From Tenebrio molitor (taxonomy: Eukaryota; Arthropoda; Insecta; Coleoptera; Tenebrionidae), in assembly GCF_963966145.1 (NCBI RefSeq), contig NC_091046.1, positions 4,960,001 to 5,024,000 on the forward strand: a DNA stretch of 64,000 nt, read 5' to 3'. The notes below the pieces were generated by a model, which saw nothing but the letters and a program-made list of their open reading frames with translations, searched no databases and was not told the origin of the DNA. Below, piece after piece: positions 1 through 13,270 of this stretch (position 1 is the first letter of the stretch; each line of letters opens with the position of its first letter). Both the position numbers and the translations under genes were made by a program.

Positions 1-1552
1 GTAATACAATGTGTATTTATTGTAGCCCGGATTGTTTTTAAATTGTTTGAATAAATTATTTCCGATAAATGTGGGTTAATCGAGAGGTAGGAATTTTTTT
101 GTGCAATAAAAAATCGACCATTCTCGTATTTATGTGTTCTGCAAGGAATCTGTTATCGGCCCCTCTCGAAAATTGATAAAATTCAAGTTAAAGATGTCTC
201 GTGTCTGTTCCAGGCCGCACATTTATCACAGCTTTCGGGGGAAATATTTGGCAAAATTGAAATGCATTCTAGGTAAAGTTCGGTTGGAAAGGCGCCAAAC
301 CCAACACAACCCACCCTCGAGAAATAGAAAATGATGTTTTCCTTAAGCCAGCAAAAACCAACACCCCTCCGGATTGTGTTCGACTCTATTAACTTATTAC
401 AGCCGAGTTGCTTAAACTCGGTCGCTTTTTCACTCACTTATCGCTAATTAAAACCGTGTTCACCGGGGGCGCAAGGACTTCGCTACAACTTTTGATTTAT
501 CGCGATTTAACTCAGACACGAAAGACTGATTCGTGGCTTTCACGTAGGGTGGATTATTTATTGAGCGGGGCTCCACCACAACACGGCTAATGAGAGGAAC
601 AATTGTACCGCAGCACATAAATCTGGAAAAACTCACAATGGAGTACGTGTATCCTGCAGGGAGGCGTCGGAAAATCTAGTCCGGAGGAAAATTCTACGCC
701 GGAAAAAATCCTGATACAATCGATACGATCTGGTGAATTATTAGCACAGATAAATTTTCTTCGAAGCCTTCTGGCAGCTTCGAATGCGTCAGTTTCTTGA
801 TAACTAGTGTCCATAATTTATTCAATTTGCATATCGGTTATTACTTGGATGACAACTAAATCCTTCAGTATTTAACCATTTTTGAAGTGAAAACAACAAC
901 AGTATTCGCGTCACGTCACACGCTCCGAGGTGAAAGGCTCATTCGAGTGAGTTCGGGGGAGCCGAGTTTAGCCGAGCGAGCGAGAAACAGTCAGATTTTA
1001 AGTGGAGATTTTAATATCGATTTCTCGACAGAAAAATCAAAGCCCTTGATTGATTTTTAAAAAGAGCAGTTTTCACTGGTCGTGTGGTCTTAAGTACACA
1101 CTTTTTTTAAGTGAAGAATCTTCCGACAGCAAAAAGAAACAAACATTACATTTCCTTCTTGGCAATACGCCAATTGTCTTTGGAAAGCACAATTAGAATA
1201 AACATTTTAGAGTTTTTGGCTGGACTAACTTCATTTCACACCGATTCTTTTCTTTCGGTTTCACAATTGTGACTGACCCATTGAAGTAAAGCTTGTTTTT
1301 GATATAACCCCTTCAAAATTCTAATGGGATGAGATTGGGAAATCGCGCCGGCTCCCAATAAATCCCTTTCCACCAATCCTTAATTTAGGAGGTATTTGAG
1401 CTTCAAATATGTTCATTTTGGACATTTTTTCGATTTCTTCTTTTAGTTTGCTTTACTTTGCTGATTAAAAAATTAAAATTTCCCTGCCACCCTGTTTTCA
1501 CTTTCAAAAATCAATATCTCAGGAACAATCAATGCAAACGTGATACATGTAC
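1..1552. other. Non-coding stretch, no gene recognised
   Basis: Only short frames without recognisable domains are present. The stretch 900-1010 is richer in CpG (ACGTCAC and GAGCGAGCGAG motifs) followed by AACAGTCAG, which resembles an insect initiator context, but no coding exon could be attached to it. Nothing else stands out. Confidence 0.5.
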
Positions 1553-1782
1553 GGGGTTATTACAAATGTTTCTGACATCGTAGTTGGCTGGGCGATTAAT
1601 TTTAGGTGTGCCGCTTTATATACATACATTCCTACATGGCAGCTGACAGATTTCCGGCGGTAAAAACTACCGCCAGTACCGCTACCTATCTGCGATCTGT
1701 CTGTTATTAGGCTAGCGGCACATCCAAAATTGGTGTGGTTTTCTACGCCAACTACGATGTTAGAAACATTTATAATAACCCT
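1553..1782. mobile_element. MITE-like inverted-repeat element
   Basis: About 230 bp flanked by imperfect terminal inverted repeats of roughly 60 bp. The left end (GGGTTATTACAAATGTTTCT) and the reverse complement of the right end (GGGTTATTATAAATGTTTCT) match nearly base for base and continue through ACATCGTAGTTGGC and TGTGCCGCT. There is no coding capacity. The form is that of a non-autonomous DNA transposon; the family is not identified. Confidence 0.7.
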
Positions 1783-4700
1783 ATCTAGAATGTACAATTA
1801 TGAGATAAAATCTTATCAAATAAAGTGTTTTTTAAATGTTTAGAAAATACTGAAAATACTCCGCCAAAAGTGCTTGTTTCAAATACTACAAAAATAGTGC
1901 AACATCGGAGACATTAGTGTCAATAGAAAAATGGGGTGGAAAAAATGTAACCTTGCAGTGGATTGATCGTGGAAAAATCTCGTGGCAATCGCGCCAGATA
2001 ATAAAATTTTATTCCCAGATTTATTAAATTTTTACACTTGGGGCCGGAATGGCTGCGATAGATAACGCGGAGCTCATATCGTGAACATCTAGAAGCATTC
2101 GGAGTTATTTTTCGTGCGGTGAAAAATGTGTCTGGTTATTAATGGGCCAAACAATCGGACCGCTCCCGTCCGGCCCTGCCATTCCAATTTAATTAGGGGT
2201 GGAGGCCTTCGAAGACAAAAACCCCAATTTTATCGTCGATTTATGTGAGGTCGAGTAGAATATACAGTTCGAAAACTATGAGCTGACATAGCTTTCCACC
2301 ATCATCAACGACGATAATTCTCCCTGTCGAGGGGCATAAATTCGGCGAGGAGAACCATTTCGTGATTGAAATTTCAATAACGAACGGCCGACGTATTACG
2401 GGGGAAATTAAGGAAGAGCCCCAACTTTAACTTCTAATTACACGCCAACGTCTAGTTGGGGCACGCGAATTCGCACCCCGGCAAAAATCTGATTTGTAAA
2501 GGAAACGAATCGCGAATGAACACGGAAAACCACTCAATTATGAGCTTCGGCGAGCTTTCCAGCGCACCTACAAGTGTTGCCGCATCCCCGGGGATAAGAA
2601 GTGCCTAAATAATTTAGGGGTTGTTTCATGTCCGGACAAGTAATAAAAGCGTAATAACGCGGATGTTGCCGACGTAAAAATTTATGTCTCATGCGGAGTT
2701 TTCTAATTGAAAGCCGACTTGACGGGCATCCCCTGAAATGCGGCGGTGATAAAATTACCACGCAAAATAGCGACGCCAATTAGGTGCTTACTTATACATC
2801 CCCCAGGACGCTGACAGAATAATATCGGAAAATTTCTACGATATCCCGAGACGCTCATAAACGGCCGACTCTGCGTGCCTTAACTTTTCAAAATGGATTG
2901 CCCTACACCTGTTCGTCGTGATGGACCACCACCTCCAACGGTACTCCTCCAAAAATTCACACCAACAACGTGGCCCCATCAAAACCGAATTAATTCCGAA
3001 ATCGTAAATTGGAAGAGGATAAATATCTCGCCGCAGTAGTTATACCGATGTGACACGCAAATGTTAAGACTGATGGTTCGTGACTTGTCCTAATTTGAAA
3101 TTTTTCAAAAATCTTCTATCGATACGCCGCTATCACACAAAACCATAATTTACTTGTCTGGCAGATATGCAAAATACAAGATAAATCGGATCAAGTGAAA
3201 CCTTCAAATCCGCTACTGTTGTGGTGTGGGGGTGCGCCTCGTCGTGCCGAGGAATTCATGCCAATTCCAATCTCGCGGAACACCTGGCCCGATTCTGCGA
3301 AAGCATTTAAACTTATTAAGCTCGTTTAAGAGCCGCAAATTGGTTTGGAATGAAAGGGATCGCATCGCGTGAGCATTTCATCTGGAAAACTGGTTCGTTG
3401 TTTTATGTAGAACCAAAAAAAATTCTTGCCCCAGTTTCTGGCGAATAATTCGAGTGAAAAAGCCGGCGAACAATGCACTCCTAAACAAAATATCTCCCCG
3501 ATAAGAAAGTTTATTCTAGCATTTCAGTTGGCATTTTAAACGCCATTTATACCGGAGCTCCAATTTACAACAACAGACAACTTTTCTTCCATTTAAGCGA
3601 TCCGCGAGTCGCTCGAATCTGTTCCTTTATTTAGAAATCTAAACCGACAATAACTCGACGTCGGTTCCATTGATTTTGTCCGGAGGAACCCCCTTCGTCC
3701 GGGGCTCCGGGTGCATTTGCAAATTCCGCCGGAGCTTTTCCCCGTGCATATTTTAGACGGGAGCGTTCCTCTCCACTTTGCAAATTTAATTCGACTGCAC
3801 TGGCCGAATCAAAACCCGGAAATATTTAATCCGGGGCACAAACAGTCTCTGTGTGGGATTTATGGGAGATTGCGGCAACCGCAATAAATAACAAAACGCC
3901 AACAGTCCCGCCATTAGGACATGATGTGAGTACTCACGAGATCGTCATTTGGTGGTGGAGCCAACAAAGAAACACCGTCACATGAGTGACGGAGATAACG
4001 CGAATTATTTCCATTTCATTAGGGTTGAAGAGATTTATAGCTCCATTTCGGCGTGCACATATTGTGTTTTAACGTAACCGTCGTGCAAGGGTAGAGAAAA
4101 AAAATCATCATTTTCCCCCATTACTCGGGCAAAATGAAACGTGTGATGAGTCGTCGGATAGTGACGTTACTTCCATTCCGAGTTCCAAAGCGGCGAAGGA
4201 GTGTTTTTAATAATCGTGCAATTATGGTAAGCCGCTCGATTTACTATCAAGCACTTTGATATTGTAATAGGGGGAATTATGGTCCGACGGGGAATAGTCG
4301 ATTAAACCTGAAAGAAATAGCAAACCGAGCTGAAAGCTCCGAGCTTTTTGCTCCGGTGAGATTTTATTATATTCTGTCTTTCTGCAGGAAAATGATCTTC
4401 TTAATAGAATTCCGGGGAGTGCCAAGCAGAATAGCAAACACCCTTAACCGGTTTTTGTTTATTGGAAGTGCGAGATTGGGGCCGGGCTCGAGTTACACTC
4501 TGGGGTTGTGCATGAAAATTGAAACCCCCTTACGACCCCTCATTTGACAAGGGAACGTCGAGGGGCGCAAATCAAAAGAAAAAAATCTTGAAAAGGTATT
4601 AAAAATTGTATTAAAAAAATTGATGCGCGGCTGAATTAGAAATACAAATTATTGTATTTTTATTTTTTATTTCGTCACTTCTGCATATTTTCCCCGTGAA

Positions 4701-5224
4701 CGTGTAAAGTAGAATTTGAAAAAAGTAAAACGGTAAATACAGTCTTTTTCAACAATATTTTGAACTACATTGACGTAAATCTTCTCTAATGTATTTTTTA
4801 TTAGGGTCCTTATATTTTATTGCGTAGATCCTCCACTTTTCCTTGATTCATGCTTTATTCCTCACACAGCATGGACAATTTGGAGTTGAAGTATAAAATA
4901 ATGGAAGAAAGAGTTCATTCTAAATGTATTCGAAAAAGGAGGCATAAAGGAATCGCAATGAATAATTTTGCACTCTTTGCATGTTAATTTTTCAAGAGCC
5001 GGTTCCAACAAAATGTATGTGTAGAGTTTCAATATTTTCTTAATCCATTGTTCGAGCACTGTATTCCACACTGTTCACCGTTTGTAAAAATATATAGTCA
5101 TACAAATCCGAAATGAAATCATGAAGGAAAACTAACACTAGCTAAACCGCTCAATAAATAAATAATATAAAACAACACATCGCTAAGAAAATTTGGAAAA
5201 ACGGTATGAACACACAAATAATAG

Positions 5225-5330
5225 TATATTATTCAACGAGCCGATAATCATGGCTATTACTCGTGAGGATTTGCGTCACGAGCCGAAGGCGAGTAGCGTA
5301 ATTCATCCGAGCAAAAAATAGAAAATTTAT
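5225..5330. repeat. Short dispersed repeat with CACGAGCCGAAGGCGAG core
   Basis: The core CACGAGCCGAAGGCGAGTA followed by GTAATTCATCCGAGC recurs with few changes at about 8495-8540 (CACGAGCCGCAGGCGAGTG, GTAATTGATCCGAGC). The same GAG/CTC style of core appears in other small palindromic elements in this window. It is non-coding and its boundaries are uncertain. Confidence 0.5.
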
Positions 5331-8300
5331 TTATTCATTTGGTGTGATGATTTGTAAGCTGATGATTAATTTACCTACTTTATTAGGTTTTTAAACAGTG
5401 AAAAACAAATACCAAATAATTTTTAATAGATGTGAATGTCGCTCGATCATAAATGTATGAATGTCAATCTGATTTATAACCAGATTAAATATGTACGAGT
5501 ATATTTATTTAATCTGGATAAAATAAATCAATGGTTGAAATCAGTCCGCTGCATTCGCAATAAAACTGTGAAACAGACCAAATGCATAACAAGTTGATTT
5601 TTTCTTTCTCCAGAAAGTAGAGAAGTGTTGAAAAAAAAAGATACCAATACAATATTGAATACTTTTGTCTTAATTTAATAAAAATTAAAAAATCTGGAAA
5701 AGTTTTACTATATCAAATGTTCGATACCTTCCTAGAAAGTGAGTCTGTATCCATAGTTACCAGTGGGTGAAGGTTTCACTTTCGCTCACGCATAATTGAA
5801 ATTCGATTTTATGAAAAAGAATTTCTATATTGAAAATAACAACTATAAAAACCAACTTTTTACACAACATCCAGGTCGAAGTTCGTTCTCACGACTTTCC
5901 GGATTACAGACAATACTGAATGAAGCTATGAAGTACCGAAATTACAACGGAAAGCAATTTTGCTGGCGCGAAAATCAACAAAATACATCACAAGACAAAT
6001 TTAAACAAATTGACAATTGTTGACAATACTCAACACTCCACAATATCACCATTTTTCATTTTTGCGTTTTGCTGTTTTTCCAAATTAATTTAAGCAATCT
6101 AAATTTGAAAAAATCCAGTTTCTAATTGCAAGTTACTTATTATCTTTGGCAACATCGAAAAAGTCGGATGGAACAGGTTGCCGAAGCTCATTTCCTTGAA
6201 ACGCAGCCTCATTTTTATCTCTAACGAATCCGCCACTTTTCCCCTAAACAATATTCAAAAACGAGTGGTCCCTGGGCAATTCTCGTAAACTATATCGAGC
6301 CCCCGTTGGAGTCTCAAGAAAATTGAACTTCCGTGTTACACCGAAATGATGACACATCTTTGGGTACACTTCCACTCTCCAAATATTTTTATCGGCGAAC
6401 CGAAATACATCGACGATAAAAACACGACGATTTCGAAGATTGATCTCTCCCCCATCGCTCCTTTCAAACCATCCGGTATCATGTCTGGCACAGCAGGTGT
6501 GACACGTGAGAAATATCCATATTTGATATGAATGAAAGTGTCCAGGACCATCTGGTCCTTGGCGCTTTGTCCAGGACGGACCGAAAAGTGGAGCGCATTT
6601 GGAGCGATCAATTGTGGCGGATTAAGCTGAATTTTTCCGGGGTTGAAAAACGCCCCGCTTAACGTGGATCATTAATAGAACCTCAATCGAAAAATAACGA
6701 ATCGCGCAGCGACAGTAATTACCGATTACCACAAACGATTTACACCTTGGGGCATTCGCAGAATTTGTAACGGTCCAGCCTTGCATAATAATCAAGGCGA
6801 CTGCCGCCCCGGCTAAATTAATGAAATTTTGGGAAACGCCTAATAAGATTACGATTCGGTGTAATTAATTACCGCCAAGCAGACCTAAGATAAATCACGT
6901 GTCTACTAATTACGCAGCGACCGCGTAATGAAATTCTCCGGGACCGGATTTTTGTGCCGAAAGGGGAATTTTCGCGAGTGGAATTTGCATTTTTCCGTTC
7001 CGTTCGGATGGCTCCCATTATACCCGCACTCGAAAATCCGAAACCTTCTTATCATGCGGAAAGTCTTCAAAAGAAATGGATTTCGAATTTTATTCAGATG
7101 CGCGTATTGATCATTCCGCCACGAAATCCTTTCCACAGTGACTGCATTCGAAAAATATCCGACACTCCATTCCCACACGTCGAATCCCTCAAATGAAATT
7201 TCATGCGTTTAATTAAATTTCATCCCCTCTTGCGAAGTCTTCCGCAAAAACGGCGCACCCCCCGCCCGGAAAATCGCGATACATTTAAAATAATTCCGGC
7301 CGATCCGGTTGTATAAAAACGAATCGATGTCCAGGACGAAAAAACTGAAATAAACCCGTCCTGGAGTATAAAGCGACTCAGCGAGTCCGACCACAAACAG
7401 GATTATGCCGTTCGAGGAGTAAAATTTTCGCGAAATTACCATAACCCCAGACGTAAACCGGTCCGCTGACGCCTTATCGGAAAATGATATCGTCGACACT
7501 CTCATCATAAAAATGTAAAAATCCGGATGATCACTAACGCGGGAGACGCATCCTTGCAATAAATTCGCCCGAAGAGAGTCCCTTTGTCCCCTCCTCTTTA
7601 TTTCCTTTTGCTTGCCATTGTGATAAATTAAACCGGAACTCCGGATGGCCGCTCCTTATTTCAAACAACAACTCTCGGTGCGTTTTGCTGCAAGGCTAGA
7701 ACAGGTGGTTACGAGTTCTGTGAGATGTTCTCGTCTGATTTATTACGAGATCCTTGGAAATCAGCGAAACATCAGGATCATCTTTTATTTGCGAGGGATT
7801 CGAGCGACGTCTTTGTTTCAGTCACAATGGGGTGACGAAAAGTGCAGGACGAGAGCGATTCCGGAAGGAGAAATAAAGGAAATGGGGGTGTCGGTGTGTT
7901 TGACATTTTTTTTTCTAATACGGGGTGATGCTCGATGCGAGATTTATTCATATCGATCCGGGTCGAATTCGGCCATTTCGCACAATAACTAACGCTGGTT
8001 ATTTCCGTAGCAAACCGACTAAACCGCTAAAGTTTATTAATTATGGCTGGCGAGCAAATAATTCAATGAATTACAGAATAATTACAGCACTGAAAAAATT
8101 GAGAGATTTCTTGTCGCCAAGCTAAATATGGACGACAGAAATGAGTTGACCATAAACCTTTTTTATCCTATGCGGAAGGACGTAAAAATATGCTTCGGTC
8201 CTGAATAGTAATCAGCAATAAATTTAAGAATTGATTTGAGTTCAGACTTCTTTCAAAGCAATATCCATATCCTAGAAGATATGGAGATGCTGCAAGAAAA

Positions 8301-8484
8301 TTGTACTCGTGAAGAAACTGGAGCGAAAGACATAATATGTATCCAATAAAAAACTGAACGCGGAAATTTAAAAGTAGCAAAAATAAAAAAGTGAACGCGG
8401 AGTCAAATTACAAAATAAAAAAATGCGCCGAAAAATTAAAATCCAACAAAAATTTCAAAACAAATAAATTTAAAAATTGGAGTA

Positions 8485-8600
8485 TTGTTGGAGTATGTCA
8501 CGAGCCGCAGGCGAGTGGGGTAATTGATCCGAGCGAGTATAGCCATTATCCCCGAATAGAATACTATACTTTTTCTACGACTACTGTGAAGCGAAATTGA
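8485..8600. repeat. Second copy of the CACGAGCC..GGCGAG repeat
   Basis: Shares the core and the downstream TAATTGATCCGAGC with the copy near 5272-5311. No terminal repeats could be fixed, so only the similarity is claimed. Confidence 0.5.
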
Positions 8601-9423
8601 TAAATTGATCCAATGAAAACACATTAATAAATTACAGTAATATCCAATAGGAGTAGAAAAAAATCTTTACGTATCATGCCGTAACTAGTGCACATCGAAT
8701 GACTGGACGTAATAATTCCAGAGGGATAAAAATATGAAAAAGATAAAAATACCTAAAGTACAACAAAGTGTACCGATGCCTTTCAATATGAAATATGTAT
8801 TACTTACTTTCCTAACACGGTTCAAAATATACAATTTCTTATTCCACCCAATAACGCCGTTATTGAATGCAAAGCGTTCGCGAAAAAGCACAAGATATCC
8901 GTTTCATACCCCAAACAAGCTAAAAATAGCCGCCTTTATTTTCGACGCCAATTTAATCAAAATTAAAATGATATCTAAGCCGGTGTTTGCCCTCGCCCGT
9001 AACGCCTCTCTTCAATTTTATCGTCTTGGCGAAATCCCCAGACGACATAAATTCTCCAAGAGACCATCAAAAATTTTATTGGAAGGTATTAGTCTCCATC
9101 ATTGCAAGTTGATTTCTAAAGTGATTAATGGGTCAACTTGAAGGCACAAAAACATCGATAATTTATTATATTCTAGCTTATCGCAAAAAAACAAAAAGCG
9201 AGTGATAAATGATTGGTGTAATGCAACCCACAATGTAACTGTTACAACAAAGATGTGCAAAAGTAGAGCCGTGTAACAAGCGTTGGAAATTATTCGACCA
9301 AATCCTGGAACATTATGGGAGGCAGAAAGTTTTAATTAGAAGCCGAGAAGGCACAGTTTAATATATTATTCAATATCCTCGGATTTTCGGATTTATGGTG
9401 CCCTTAACCCAATTTTTCCCGCA

Positions 9424-9675
9424 GAAGACACCATAAATTTGATCAGCAAGAACGAGGCGGCGGCGGCGGCGACATTCAGAGCAGACGCACAAAAAGCTCA
9501 CTTAGATTTAGATCCAGATTATATTATTTCATGTGTAAGAGAAACTAGTCGTCCGTACTGGCAAAAGATATTTATGGACAAAGCTAAAAGTATTTGGAAT
9601 TACAGTTCTGTTTCGCACGATTGGCGAAGACCTACATATTCAAGAAGCTTATCCGAAAGCTTGATGATGCACTAA
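9424..9675 (+). other. Unrecognised open frame, possible exon
   Basis: A frame of about 80 codons follows a plausible splice acceptor (TTTTTCCCGCAG at about 9413-9424). It begins near the residues DTINLISKNEAAAAA and stops at 9675. A second frame (9594-9806) overlaps it. The alanine run comes from a GCG repeat. No domain is recognised and no partner exon was found, so this may be chance. Confidence 0.15.
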
Positions 9676-11464
9676 TAGAGACCTTTGTACGGCTTTCGTA
9701 CTTGCGCAGCACAACTAAAAAGCTCCTCGATTTTCGCAAGCTCGAAACTCTCGCGATTATTCAAGTTTTTCGATTAAAACGCACAAAGAGAATAGTTTTG
9801 GCATAGCCTTTTTGCAAACATAAAAATGAGTCTTCCGGGGAGTCATTGTCAAAATTCCCACCCCATTATGGCCAAAATTGGCAAAGTTGGAACAGTAAAT
9901 TAAATCTGGGATCAATCAGGGGTGCGCTTCGTGATAAAAATAGCAAAAAGTTTGACAAGACAGCGTTTCCGTCCGTTTATTGCCGTCATAAGCAATAAAT
10001 TAGAATCTACAATAATCGATCGAGATAACCCCCCCATTTAACACGGAACAGAACAGTCGAGCTTCGCGGAACCATTAAAGACCAGATTAATTTCGGCATC
10101 GATTTAACTAGAAGGGAATTACGACGGCATTATTTCATGTAAATGGAGATGGGCAACATTTTTATTGAGATTGCGAATCAATAAGGCCGACAGAGGTGAA
10201 ATGTATCTGCGGAAGATTTACGAGTGCCATTTCCTGAATCGCACGGTCAACACGTTTCGCCAACAAACTGACCACCATCGGGATTGAATCAGGACGAAAC
10301 ACTACACCCGTCACGCGCTATAAGAAAAATTCAATTTTCGATCAACGCGATTCGCTTTGACAGGATAAACAGTGGTTAACCATCATTTGCTGCTAATCGT
10401 CGTTTTACAATGCTTCGGTACCATAAAATCAGTTAATCGAACAATTACGCGATGAGAGAATAAATGCAAACCAACACTTGTGCAGCTTCTCGTGTAAAAA
10501 TAGAAACGTCCACCTACGTCACATTTAATGTACAGTGAAACACGGAATGAAGAAAAAGTACACCAAGTTTGATAACCAGCTCTAACAATAACAAAGTTAG
10601 CAACTTGTTATCCGTGAGCAGGTTCTAAAGTGGCTTTGTCGCTGAATTACAGTACAGAAAATTACATTTCGGAATTAATAAAGTGTCCTTTGAAGTTAAT
10701 AAAAATTAAAACTTTCTTAACGAGACTTTACGTAAGTGCACACTAGACAGAAACATCGAGAGATACAGTTGTTAAATAAATTTAAACGGAAACACTTCAC
10801 ACAATAATTTCCTTCTCTTAAAAAACAATTAACACACCGGCATTTTTCACTGTTACTAGATTAATTACAAAAAACGTACGTTTCGTTTGCATTTCAAATT
10901 GGAAATTAATTCGACTGTATTTGTGTCATCACAAACTCATTTCAGTCAACTATTACCGTTTCAAAATATAGCACAATTACATTTTCGCCTAAATACACAT
11001 TTTACATTTTAAATTAACAAAACTGCGTGACTCTGTCCAGTAGTAGTTGAGAAAACCGTAAATACATATTTTGCAAAAATCGTGGAGACAATGATATTTT
11101 TCCAGGAGAATTGATGACAAGATCTGCTGTCGTTTGAACCGGATCAAATCTAAAAACTGTGTTTAACAGATTTAATTGTAGCAAGTCTCGTGCAGAAAAC
11201 GCTACACGAGTATCTTCAATGGTAACATGAGAAAACTGCAATCACGCTATTTTTGTTAGTGTTTGAGCTATTTCTAATCCGAAAACTCTCTTTAATAGAC
11301 TTGATTGCGAAGAATCGAATGCAAAACACTGCATTACTCAATCGTTGATACTGGTTGAGAAAACTTCAGTTTTGTGTTTTGCAAAAATGGTGGATGCGCC
11401 GGGATTTTATAAAATGCAGCAGATAGCTTCATGATTAAAAAATTTCGAATTTCAACATTGATAT

Positions 11465-11651
11465 CGGGTGTTCATTTAAATTTATCTTCAAAGTTAGCAT
11501 TGTTGAGTAAATTGTGAACGCACCACCGCAGAGTAAAGACACTAACAACGCAAAAAGTGAGGTTAGCTTTAAACAGCTGATCCGTGATCTGTAATCCGTG
11601 ATGCGTTCACAATCGACTCTTCAACGCCTACTTTGAGGATACATTTATGTG
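11465..11651. mobile_element. MITE family A, copy 1
   Basis: Arms of about 55 bp in inverted orientation. The left arm reads from GGGTGTTCATTTAAATTTAT to ATTGTGAACGCACCAC; the right arm ends GCGTTCACAATCGACTCTTC and AACGCCTACTTTGAGGATAC. The interior (GTGAGGTTAG, CAGCTGATCCGTGATCTG) is shared with copies at 43079-43271 and 45751-46091. It has no coding capacity. Confidence 0.75.
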
Positions 11652-13217
11652 TTGTTGTTTTGTTCACGAATTAATTTGAAAACACCCTGTAACAAGAATC
11701 ACACAAAGAATCAAATTAACTTTTAAAAACGTAATTACATCGCACTGCTAAAGAACTCGAACAACTCGAATTAAAAAGAAATTACTAAAATTCTGTTCTC
11801 ATTATGAAACCTGTTCATTTACGAAGTCAAATTAACGGAAGAGTTTAAACATATTTGTTGTTTATCCACGGCACTACCATTCTGCAATCAACTGCTAAAA
11901 TCGATGAGGGACAAGTGAGTCATTTTCGAAAAAGAACAAGTGGCCATTACCCCAGTCAGTAATAAAAGAGTTTGATGAGATGGCCGGGGCAATTTCAACT
12001 TATCTACTTTTCAATCTCTGTATTACCATTCCTACAAAACGTGTCTAAAGGCACAATTTCCACACAATAAAAGTCCCCCATAAAGCCCATTTACGATCTG
12101 ATGCTTGCAAGGTTGGACTATTGATTGAAATACTCTCCGATTTGGCCTGAATAAAAGCTCCAGGCAAATTTTTGCATACACGTGTCCCAATCGATCGGCC
12201 CCAAAAACTGCCATTTTGTCAAAAAAAACGTCAACCGACTAGCCAGAAATTGTCAACTTTCCGTGGAAAACAGCACCGGCGCTTTGCCCCAGATTCATTA
12301 ATCTCCGGACAAACCCGTCGGCTTAACGCGGACAGGTGGAAAAGGTGCTCACTTAATAATAAATTAAACACGCGTGCGTATAAACAAAAACACATGTTTC
12401 CAATAAACAAAAAACATAACCTCAAACTGCTTTCAACAGAGGCACGCAGGCAGTGTGAAGCGGGTCGGCTATTCCGTACTAGAACGAGTGCATTAAATAA
12501 ACAGAAGCGTTATGCAATAGACAAATTAGTTATTAGTCTAGCATTATAATTGATAGCTGTCAAAGTGCACACCCAGTTCTGCCAAATAAATGCTAAACTA
12601 CTAATTCTATATGAAATTGTCGACGAAGATTGCGCAACAACAAAGCGGCTAATGTTATATTACCTGTTTAATAAGAGGAAGAAGGGTTTGTTCTATACTA
12701 CGAGTTTTAATTTCTAAACAATCAAAATTTGTTGTACCTACTGCTGCCATTTTCTACACTACTGGTTGTCTCCGTCGGATCCATCGTACCCGTGGATAGT
12801 TCTGTCTCGTTTCAATCGTACGCGATGAGGATTCCTAAATAAATGTCATCAGTGATCAGCTGATTGTTTCATTCTCCTGTCAAAAAGAGCGCCATCTATC
12901 GACTCTTCGTAACGAAGTATTGCAAAAATAAGAATTCTTTGTAGAATTTTGGCAAAAATTCGCCATTCCGGGAAACTTACATAATCTATCCGAGAATGTA
13001 GTTTTAGTTTTGATGTGAGTAGCTCTGGGTCATAAATGGGACGGTTAAGTAAATGTGGCTAGGCAACCAACAACACACTTTTTCCATAAGACAAACTGGA
13101 CACTTTAATTGGGGAAAACAACACCGGACAATCGGTGGAAAGTAAAAAATACTTTAACTCATCTTGTATTCAATTGTGTTAATGTAAAAAAGTAACCTAG
13201 CACGTATTCATAAATGA
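11652..13217. other. Non-coding stretch downstream of ZCCHC7
   Basis: The longest open frame (12172-12549) shows no domain and has a basic, chance-like composition. No RNA gene or promoter can be supported. Confidence 0.5.
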
Positions 13218-13223
13218 TTTATT
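13218..13223 (-). terminator. ZCCHC7: Poly(A) signal of the ZCCHC7 gene
   Basis: TTTATT on the plus strand reads AATAAA on the gene strand, about 50 bases past the TGA at 13271. It is the nearest canonical signal after the stop. Confidence 0.6.
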
Positions 13224-13270
13224 TGAACAAAAAAAAAACGAAAACGGAGCATTCAAGTAGTAAACACCCA

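Larger units (their letters stand above)
1783..11464. other. Long intergenic or intronic stretch without a supported gene
   Basis: No frame here shows a recognisable domain or a convincing exon chain. Islands of higher GC alternate with AT-rich DNA, which would suit cis-regulatory DNA or introns of a gene outside the window, but that is inference. It contains two related short repeats (about 5272 and 8495), a small hairpin at 5481-5517 around AATCTGG, and a GCG-repeat run near 9459-9470 inside an unrecognised frame. Confidence 0.5.

Noticed and set aside
12172..12549. A 125-codon frame upstream of the first genes
   Set aside because: Basic, low-information composition, no domain, no splice context; probably chance.
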